A stretch of DNA of 5,803 bases, from NCBI GenBank assembly GCA_029932895.1, contig JAOZPF010000194.1, positions 1 to 5,803 of the forward strand, written 5' to 3'. The stretch is from Anaerolineae bacterium (GTDB taxonomy: Bacteria; Chloroflexota; Anaerolineae; B4-G1; DUEL01). Shown here piece after piece: positions 1-4,974 of this stretch (positions are counted from its first letter, which is position 1; the number at the start of each line of letters is the position of its first letter). The translations under genes and the position numbers were made by a program. Under the pieces are notes generated by a model. That model searched no databases. It worked only from the letters and a program-made list of their open reading frames with translations, and was not told the origin of the DNA.

Positions 1-829
1 ACACGGCGCGTCCATGGGGAAGGTGAAAGACCGCGCCCAGCACGTGCCCCATAGCGTGGGCCAGCGAGGCCATGGCGTTGCCAAAGCCCAACCCGGCACA
101 GGTGGCCCCGTTGTGCATATGCTCCCGCGCGCTCATATCCGACCCATCGGCCACTGCGCGGGGCAGGTATTGGAAGACGAGGCGGGCCGCCTTGAGGCAT
201 AGACCGTCCGTCACGTCAGTATGCCAGGTGCAGGTAAAGCCCTCCACGGCGTGTGTCAGCGCGTCCAGGCCAGTGTCGGCGGTCAGTTGGGGTGGCATCC
301 CCGCCGCCATTACCGGATCCACGATGGCTATATCAGCCACGTTCTCCCGGTTGCCCAACCCCATTTTGCGCTGCTCCTCCGTATCGGTGAGGACGATGGC
401 CCAGGTGACCTCGGCGCCGGTGCCGCTGGTGGTGGGGATGGTGACGAGGCGAGCTTTCTGCCGCAGTCCCAGGTGGACGAAAGGGTTGATCTCGGCCGGC
501 TCCAGGTCGGGCCGCTCGTAGAGCACCCAGACCGCCTTGGCGACATCCATCGCCGAGCCGCCCCCCAGCCCGACGATCCAGTCGGGTTGGACATCTTGCG
601 CCACCGCGACACCCTGGCGGACGGTCTGCACGCTGGGGTCAGGTTCCACGCCGTCAAAGACGTGGCTCTCGATGCCAGCCCGGTTGAGGTGGTGTTCTAC
701 CCTGTCCACCAGCCCCAACTCGACCAGCGTGCTGTCGGTGATGATCAGTCCACGCCGGCCCTGCAGTTCGTCCAGTTCATCCAGCGCCTCCGGGCCAAAG
801 ACGATTTGCGGTGAGACGAAATACCACAT
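1..829 (-). CDS. Iron-containing alcohol dehydrogenase (partial, C-terminus beyond window edge)
   Basis: A NAD(P)-dependent, metal-dependent alcohol dehydrogenase of the iron-containing (group III, FucO/AdhB-like) family, which interconverts an alcohol and an aldehyde or ketone in the cytoplasm. The 276 codons present start at ATG 829 and run off the left edge; family members are usually about 380-400 aa, so roughly the last 110 residues are missing. Visible motifs are the nucleotide-binding GGGSAMD (residues 89-95), PTTSGTGAE (132-140), and DALTHAVE (189-196), which supplies metal ligands D189 and H193. H258 (in LAHAMGH) and H272 (in LPHG) match the other two ligands of FucO, so the metal site is intact. 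An AGGAG ribosome binding site (836-840) lies 6 nt before the ATG in the 16-nt gap after the SCP2-domain gene, which supports this start and operon membership. The substrate cannot be told from the sequence; association with a lipid-carrier protein hints at a hydrophobic one, but that is speculation. Confidence 0.95.
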   Translation of the reverse strand, partial: MWYFVSPQIVFGPEALDELDELQGRRGLIITDSTLVELGLVDRVEHHLNRAGIESHVFDGVEPDPSVQTVRQGVAVAQDVQPDWIVGLGGGSAMDVAKAVWVLYERPDLEPAEINPFVHLGLRQKARLVTIPTTSGTGAEVTWAIVLTDTEEQRKMGLGNRENVADIAIVDPVMAAGMPPQLTADTGLDALTHAVEGFTCTWHTDVTDGLCLKAARLVFQYLPRAVADGSDMSAREHMHNGATCAGLGFGNAMASLAHAMGHVLGAVFHLPHGRAV

Positions 830-845
830 CTTGTGCTCCTGGTCG

Positions 846-1256
846 TTAGCCGCCAAAGTCTGTGGGAATCAGCGCGCAGCAGGCGACGATCTCTTGGGCG
901 GCCTTGGGGTAGCGCATGATCTTCATCATGTTGCCCGACAGCCGCAGCTTTCTCGTCATCATGCCCTGGATGGGTTCGAGCTGCCCCTCGATCACCCTGC
1001 GCCAGGTGCTGAAGGGAGCGCGGATCACGAACCCCGCCTCTCGCTCGTCCTGGCTGGCGACCATTGCTGCATCGGGGCTCTTGCCGTGGTAGAGGGCGAG
1101 GAAGAGGTAGGCGGTTTCGGGGTAGGCGTCGTCGGGTTCGACGATAAAGACAAAGTCTCCTTCCCAGTCCTTGGCCGAACGTTCATAGACCGCGCTGTTA
1201 TTGAGCTGTCTGCTCAACTCTTTGATCCACTCGTCGGAGGGAAACGGAATTGCCAT
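846..1256 (-). CDS. SCP2 sterol-binding (lipid-carrier) domain protein
   Basis: A small, probably cytoplasmic protein of 136 aa that appears to be one stand-alone SCP2 domain, a fold with a hydrophobic tunnel that binds lipids, fatty acyl chains or sterol-like molecules. No catalytic activity is expected. The recognisable part is the C-terminal half: residues 74-115 (AGFVIRAPFSTWRRVIEGQL, then a Met-rich stretch with KLRLSGNMMKIMRY). This matches the family pattern of a strand, a Trp-containing helix and a 'G-x-hydrophobic' strand followed by the last helix. Residues 31-60 (WEGDFVFIVEPDD then YLFLALYHGK) form the preceding beta strands. There is no signal peptide or membrane segment. The start ATG is preceded 7 nt upstream by AAAGGAG (1264-1270). 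It sits between the metallophosphoesterase gene (24-nt gap) and the alcohol dehydrogenase gene (16-nt gap). The ligand is unknown. The family assignment is by motif impression and is fairly secure; the biological role is not. Confidence 0.85.
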   Translation of the reverse strand: MAIPFPSDEWIKELSRQLNNSAVYERSAKDWEGDFVFIVEPDDAYPETAYLFLALYHGKSPDAAMVASQDEREAGFVIRAPFSTWRRVIEGQLEPIQGMMTRKLRLSGNMMKIMRYPKAAQEIVACCALIPTDFGG

Positions 1257-1280
1257 GACATTTCTCCTTTGGGCAAGTTT

Positions 1281-3170
1281 CTATTTGGTCGATAGCAGAA
1301 CCTGGCGCTCGGCCCGCTCGGCGTCGTCGTTCCAGCGCAACAGCTCTGCCTCTGCGCCGGTATCCCGCTGGACCAATCGTACGAATGTGAACTGGACCTC
1401 GGCACCCATTGTTTGCAGCCGCCGCGCGCCCGCGGCGAACTCGGCGAACCAGCAGCCGGTGTTCAAGTAGGTGACGTGTTCGTGGTTCGGCCTCCGTTCC
1501 ACGATGGTGGCGTCGGTGCGATGGGTGTGACCAAAGATGTAGAACCGCAGTTGCGGGTCCTCTTGCTTCAGAAGCTGGTGAATCCTCTGTGCGGCGTGGC
1601 GCAGGAAAGGTCCGCTGCCCGCCTGGCCCATCTGTTGTCGCCACAGCCTGGCGAGCGCGGGGGGCAGGACAAGCCACAACAGGAGCTTGACCAGCAGTTG
1701 CAGGCTTGGCCCTATGGCGGGGGATGGAAAGTCGGGCGGGATCAACCCCGCCAGGGCGGGAACGCCCACCACGTACCAGAGAAGAAGCAAGGCCGCTGCC
1801 AGCAACAGGAGGGCCGCCTTGAGGACGTGCCCTAGCGGGCTGAACAGGAACCAGGCGCTGGGGCGGCGCAGGAGAAGCGGGGTGGACATCAGCCCATAGA
1901 GCCGGCGCAGTGTGTCGGTGCTCAGGCCGGATAGCTGGGCCTGGTGTGCCCAATCGTCATCATTGGGACCGGGGTCCTCTCCCTTTTCAAAGCGCCACAA
2001 CCGCCGTGCCATACGCAAAAAGTCTGGTCCGTGGCGAAGGAGGATGGCGATGGTCTGCAAGGGATGACGGCGGATCAGTTCCAGCATGGCGATGGCCATC
2101 TGCCCCCGGTTCTCCCACTCGGGGTACTCGTCCTCCAACTGGGTGTGGATGCAGGTCACGGTCAGGCTGCCGACGGGTGGATTGAGGACCCAGTTGTTGT
2201 TAGGCAGGAGCGGGCGGATGGGGTTGGCGCAGGAGTTGAGGGATTCATACTGCTGACCGTGCTCGGCGTAAAATAGCCCCTTCTTGTAGTAGAACCATCC
2301 GGGGAAGTCGATGCGCTCCATAAAGCCGGGGGGCGGGGAAGCGCCCTCCTCCTGACCTGTTGCAGCCGGGTACTCCGCCGCGATGCTGGCTCGCAGCCGC
2401 TCCTGGACCGCCGGCCAATAGAGTTCCAGGTCATGGTTGCCGCGCGCAAAGACAACCCGGTGTCCGCGGGCTACGAACCAGGCCAGCCCACGGAAAAAGG
2501 TGCGGTGGCCGTGGTAGATGGAGGTGGCTTTGGCGGCGCTGGCCTCGGGTGTGGGCAGGAGGCCGTACCTCCGCTCAAAGTTCGGGTCACGCGTGTGCCT
2601 TCCGAGTGGTTCGCCCGCGGCGAGCGTCAGCGCCCCCGCCGACGGTTCCAGGCCAAAAGTTATCTCCAGTTCGGGGTGAGCGCGCCTGTAGATGCTGGTC
2701 GTCCACTCTGGCAGTGGGGGGTGGGCCGGCCCCATCACGGCGACCTCTCCTGTGGGGGCGGGGGCCAGCCGGATTCGCCCTTCCAGCACGTCTTCCTCAA
2801 AGAGGAGTTGTTGGACCTGGGTGGGCATCTTGTCCCTGGCAGAGGGAGAGGCGAACAGCTCTTGCCAGTACCGGACCACCTGGGACGGGTCGTTCAGGTC
2901 GATCTCTTGCTGTCGCCGGTCGTACTCGGCGAAAACCTGATCCACCACTTGCTGGTCGAAGGGGAGAAAATCGAACCCGTCGCCGACAAAGACAAGCTCC
3001 CAGCGACGCCCGGGCTCACAGTGCGCGTCCGCCCAGCGCAGCCAGCGGAAGAAGGAGTCGTCAAAGAAAAAGTCCTCCCGCGGGTGAAAGGTCCGTTGTT
3101 CGGGATCATATCCCTGGGAGATGTGCAGGTCGCTGACGAAAAGGTAATCATACTGGATGGGTTCGCTCAC
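1281..3170 (-). CDS. Membrane-anchored calcineurin-like metallophosphoesterase
   Basis: A two-metal phosphoesterase of 629 aa. The motifs in order are SDLHIS (D14, H16), VGDGFDFL (D64, D67), ARGNHDLE (N245, H246, D247), YAEHGQQ (H304) and FGHTHRTD (H548, H550), so all five metal-site blocks are present. About 180 residues separate the second and third blocks, far more than in minimal members of the fold. Residues 447-477 and 486-508 are strongly hydrophobic and form a likely membrane hairpin just before the last motif. Basic residues (K451, R508, R511) flank it, and there is no signal peptide, which suggests a catalytic domain on the cytoplasmic face. The layout resembles LpxH/UDP-diacylglucosamine-hydrolase relatives, but the GNHD block and the insertions make that substrate uncertain. 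The GTG start at 3170 is chosen because an 11-base match to the 16S tail lies 7 nt upstream. An in-frame TTG at 3248 lies in the -35 box of the gene's own promoter and should not be transcribed. This is the first gene of the leftward operon. Confidence 0.9.
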   Translation of the reverse strand: MSEPIQYDYLFVSDLHISQGYDPEQRTFHPREDFFFDDSFFRWLRWADAHCEPGRRWELVFVGDGFDFLPFDQQVVDQVFAEYDRRQQEIDLNDPSQVVRYWQELFASPSARDKMPTQVQQLLFEEDVLEGRIRLAPAPTGEVAVMGPAHPPLPEWTTSIYRRAHPELEITFGLEPSAGALTLAAGEPLGRHTRDPNFERRYGLLPTPEASAAKATSIYHGHRTFFRGLAWFVARGHRVVFARGNHDLELYWPAVQERLRASIAAEYPAATGQEEGASPPPGFMERIDFPGWFYYKKGLFYAEHGQQYESLNSCANPIRPLLPNNNWVLNPPVGSLTVTCIHTQLEDEYPEWENRGQMAIAMLELIRRHPLQTIAILLRHGPDFLRMARRLWRFEKGEDPGPNDDDWAHQAQLSGLSTDTLRRLYGLMSTPLLLRRPSAWFLFSPLGHVLKAALLLLAAALLLLWYVVGVPALAGLIPPDFPSPAIGPSLQLLVKLLLWLVLPPALARLWRQQMGQAGSGPFLRHAAQRIHQLLKQEDPQLRFYIFGHTHRTDATIVERRPNHEHVTYLNTGCWFAEFAAGARRLQTMGAEVQFTFVRLVQRDTGAEAELLRWNDDAERAERQVLLSTK

Positions 3171-3172
3171 CT

Positions 3173-3183
3173 GATCACCTCCT
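3173..3183 (-). promoter_or_regulatory. Very strong Shine-Dalgarno site fixing the GTG start of the metallophosphoesterase
   Basis: On the minus strand this reads AGGAGGTGATC, an 11-base uninterrupted complement to the 16S rRNA 3' end, with the AGGAGG core 7 nt before GTG 3170. It decides the start codon and suggests efficient initiation despite the GTG. Read on the plus strand it looks like a 16S 3' tail, but no rRNA gene is present. Confidence 0.9.
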
Positions 3184-3219
3184 ATGGCTGAGATACTCGG
3201 GCGGGCCAGGGACTCGTCA

Positions 3220-3248
3220 AGTATATCACCGCGTCGGGTGGATGTCAA
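3220..3248 (-). promoter_or_regulatory. Sigma-70-type promoter of the leftward operon
   Basis: On the minus strand, -35 TTGACA (3248-3243), a 17-bp spacer and -10 TATACT (3225-3220), with a TGn extended -10 (TGA directly before the hexamer). The predicted transcription start is near 3213, giving a 5' leader of about 43 nt before GTG 3170. The -35 is a perfect consensus and the -10 differs at one base. The promoter is inferred from sequence only. Confidence 0.85.
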
Positions 3249-3257
3249 AGTTTGACA
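3243..3257. repeat. Perfect inverted repeat containing both -35 boxes
   Basis: TGTCAAA-G-TTTGACA, with 7-nt arms around a single central G at 3250. The left arm contains the -35 of the leftward promoter (3243-3248) and the right arm the -35 of the rightward promoter (3252-3257), so only 3 bp separate the two hexamers. The symmetry does not extend into the spacers. It may simply be two consensus -35 boxes placed head to head, or it may double as a site for a dimeric regulator. Confidence 0.9.
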
Positions 3258-3280
3258 GAACCTTACCTCTCGGCTATAAT
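3252..3280 (+). promoter_or_regulatory. Perfect-consensus sigma-70-type promoter of secD-secF
   Basis: TTGACA (3252-3257), a 17-bp spacer and TATAAT (3275-3280): both hexamers and the spacing match the housekeeping consensus exactly. The predicted transcription start is near G3287, about 158 nt upstream of the secD ATG. Such a match predicts strong constitutive activity unless a repressor or the competing divergent promoter limits it. Confidence 0.9.
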
Positions 3281-3328
3281 CCGCCCGTTGCCACTGTCAC
3301 TCAGTTCACCTTCACTATTGGGGTAAAA

Positions 3329-3359
3329 GTTTCGAGGGGGGGCCGGCCGCCCGCGAAAC
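3329..3359 (+). other. Leader hairpin 1
   Basis: GTTTCG (3329-3334) pairs with CGAAAC (3354-3359). After one A-G mismatch, GGG (3336-3338) pairs with CCC (3350-3352), closing a GC-rich loop that contains the palindrome GGCCGGCC (3341-3348). The sequence after it is not U-rich. Confidence 0.5.
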
Positions 3360-3362
3360 CCA

Positions 3363-3394
3363 TTCCCTCCCCCGGAGACACCGGGGCGGGGGGA
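3363..3394 (+). other. Leader hairpin 2, long GC-rich stem
   Basis: An inner stem CCCCGG (3370-3375) with CCGGGG (3381-3386) closes a 5-nt AGACA loop. Beyond a bulged C3387 the stem continues for seven more pairs (3363-3369 with 3388-3394, two of them G-U wobbles). It is a very stable predicted element 50 nt before the secD start codon. The following bases (GTAGCCTGAG) contain no U-tract. Confidence 0.6.
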
Positions 3395-3444
3395 GTAGCC
3401 TGAGCGATCGTTGCCCGTTCATAATTTGTAGAGGGGAGAAAGGC

Positions 3445-4962
3445 ATGGGAGGACGAAATAGGGATATTGTGTTGTTGGTGTTGATCGTCGTCCTGACTGG
3501 CCTGGCGATCTATGTTGATCTGAACGTGGATCACGCCGACTGGTTCGAGAATCTCCAGTTCTGGCGTCCAAAGGCGGCGAACGACATCGCCATCCGCTAC
3601 GGGTTGGACCTGAGGGGCGGCCTCAAGGTGTTGCTGGCTGCCGATGTCGCGGAGGGTGAGGAGGTGGACCCAGCCTCGATGGAGACGGCGCGCCAGATCG
3701 TGGAGAACCGGGTCAACGGTATGGGCCTCACCGAGCCGTTGGTCCAGACCCAGGGGGATCGGCGCATCATCGTGGAGTTACCAGGGATCGAAGACCCAGA
3801 GCTGGCGGTAGAGACGATCCGCGGGACGGCGCTCTTGGAGTTTGTCGATGCCGGGTATGTCCCCCTGCCCAAGGGAACGGTGATCTATACCTCGCTGGGC
3901 GGCCCAACCACCGGCGAGCCCACTGCGGCGCTGACCTCTACGATCGGCCCGGGGTCGACCGCGGCGTTGACATCCACAACCGGCCCTAGCCCGACGCCAA
4001 CACCCGGCATATCCGTCGCCGGTCCTCTCAGCCTGACCACCGAGGTGACGTCCACTGCGCCGGTGACCGGCCCCGCGCATATGGTCTATGAGACGATCCT
4101 CACCGGGGCTGGCCTGAAGCAGGTGGGATTGGACCGCAGCCAGACCAACGAGTATCAGATTCCTTTCGAGCTCTATCCGGACGCGGCGGAGGAGTTTGCC
4201 AACTATACCGCTGCGCACGTGAACCAATATCTCTGCATCGTGTTGGACAAGCAGGTCATCTCCTGCCCAGTCATCCAGTCCGCCATCCCGGACGGCCGGG
4301 GGGCGATCACGCTGGGGGGTGCTACATACGAGGAAGCGCGCAACCTGGCGATCCAGCTCCACTACGGCGCGCTGCCGGTGCCGCTGCGGGTCGAGACCAT
4401 CAGCACCGTCGGCCCGACGCTGGGCGAGATCTCGGTGGGACGGTCGATCCGGGCCGGTATCATCGGCCTCAGCGTCGTGCTTCTCTTTATGTTCATTTAC
4501 TATCGGCTGCCGGGAGGGCTGGCAGATATTGCTCTCGTGATCTATGCCCTGCTCAACCTGGCGCTCTACAAAGTGATGCCGGTCACGTTGACCCTGCCCA
4601 GCATCGCCGGTTTCCTCCTCTCCGCCGGAATGGCCGTCGACGCCAATATCTTGGTCTTTGAGCGGATGAAGGAGGAGATACGGGCCGGGCGGAGCCTGCG
4701 GGTGGCGATCGAATCAGGATTCAGTCGGGCTTGGACCTCGATCCGCGACTCGCAGATCTCGACGTTGATCGTCTGTGCCGTCCTCTACTTCTTTGGCACC
4801 AATTTCGGTGCCAGCATGGTCAAGGGATTCGCCATCACGCTGGCGATTGGGACGGTGACCAACGTCTTTACCGCCGTCTTTGCCACTCGAACCTTTGTCC
4901 GGCTGGTGTTTATGCTCGCCGGTGACTGGATCGGCTCCCGGCGCTGGCTGCTGGGCGTGTAG
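3445..4962 (+). CDS. secD: Protein translocase subunit SecD
   Basis: SecD is half of the SecDF complex, an RND-family proton-driven membrane protein that helps pull secreted proteins out of the SecYEG channel on the extracytoplasmic side. The 505-aa product has TM1 at about 7-27, the conserved YGLDLRGGLKVLL block (52-64), a large extracytoplasmic P1 domain to about 320, then five more membrane segments (about 335-353, 357-377, 382-403, 435-451, 458-482). TM4 contains GMAVDANILVFERMKEE (395-411); D399 is the expected proton-pathway aspartate. P1 contains a Thr/Ser/Pro-rich insert at about 152-210 that standard SecD proteins lack. ATG 3445 is preceded 6 nt upstream by GAGGGGAG and gives a normal N-terminal membrane helix. 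secF follows after 12 nt. Transcription is predicted from the consensus promoter at 3252-3280 through a structured leader. The protein is otherwise intact and the identification is secure. Confidence 0.97.
   Translation: MGGRNRDIVLLVLIVVLTGLAIYVDLNVDHADWFENLQFWRPKAANDIAIRYGLDLRGGLKVLLAADVAEGEEVDPASMETARQIVENRVNGMGLTEPLVQTQGDRRIIVELPGIEDPELAVETIRGTALLEFVDAGYVPLPKGTVIYTSLGGPTTGEPTAALTSTIGPGSTAALTSTTGPSPTPTPGISVAGPLSLTTEVTSTAPVTGPAHMVYETILTGAGLKQVGLDRSQTNEYQIPFELYPDAAEEFANYTAAHVNQYLCIVLDKQVISCPVIQSAIPDGRGAITLGGATYEEARNLAIQLHYGALPVPLRVETISTVGPTLGEISVGRSIRAGIIGLSVVLLFMFIYYRLPGGLADIALVIYALLNLALYKVMPVTLTLPSIAGFLLSAGMAVDANILVFERMKEEIRAGRSLRVAIESGFSRAWTSIRDSQISTLIVCAVLYFFGTNFGASMVKGFAITLAIGTVTNVFTAVFATRTFVRLVFMLAGDWIGSRRWLLGV
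3898..4074 (+). repeat. Thr/Ser/Pro-rich low-complexity insert in SecD with a tandem repeat
   Basis: This encodes SecD residues 152-210, dominated by T, S, P, G and A. It contains two 10-residue copies of TAALTST-(I/T)-TGP type: TAALTSTIGP (3922-3951) and TAALTSTTGP (3958-3987), with a 36-nt period, followed by SPTPTPG. The copies differ at 7 of 30 bases, six of them silent. It lies between the LLEFVDAG block and the MVYETILTGAGLKQVGLD block of the P1 domain, so it should be a flexible extracytoplasmic loop. Confidence 0.85.
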
Positions 4963-4974
4963 GGGGATGATATA

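Larger units (their letters stand above)
3287..3444 (+). promoter_or_regulatory. Long structured 5' leader of the secD-secF transcript
   Basis: The span between the predicted transcription start and the secD ATG. It holds two GC-rich hairpins (3329-3359 and 3363-3394), then about 50 nt of unpaired-looking sequence ending in the secD ribosome binding site (GAGGGGAG, 3431-3438, 6 nt before ATG). No known riboswitch or T-box consensus was recognised and no U-run follows either hairpin, so a simple terminator is unlikely. The presence of structure is seen in the sequence; a regulatory role is an inference. Confidence 0.55.

Noticed and set aside
537..1295. A 252-codon plus-strand open frame across the dehydrogenase and SCP2 genes.
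   Set aside because: It is antisense to two genes with clear motifs, crosses their junction, shows no domain-like sequence, and is explained by high GC content.
3173..3184. A plus-strand match to the 16S rRNA 3' tail (GATCACCTCCT).
   Set aside because: Upstream sequence is not rRNA-like; this is the complement of the strong Shine-Dalgarno site of the leftward gene.
2433..3191. A 252-codon plus-strand open frame opposite the metallophosphoesterase N-terminal half.
   Set aside because: It is antisense to a gene with all catalytic motifs intact and has no recognisable family or own ribosome binding site.
3288..3326. A possible 12-codon TTG-started leader peptide at the very 5' end of the secD transcript.
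   Set aside because: There is no ribosome binding site, it would be almost leaderless, and the peptide (Leu/Ser/Pro-rich) has no arrest-like motif; length is within chance.
3341..3348. GGCCGGCC palindrome as a protein-binding operator.
   Set aside because: Short self-complementary GC octamers are expected by chance in such GC-rich DNA, and it lies within a hairpin loop of the leader.
3363..3394. Leader hairpin 2 as an intrinsic terminator or attenuator.
   Set aside because: The stem is strong but no U-rich tract follows; the next bases are GTAGCCTGAG.
3778..4362. A 194-codon minus-strand open frame opposite secD.
   Set aside because: A shadow of the secD frame with a composition of His/Arg/Gly typical of antisense GC-rich reading.
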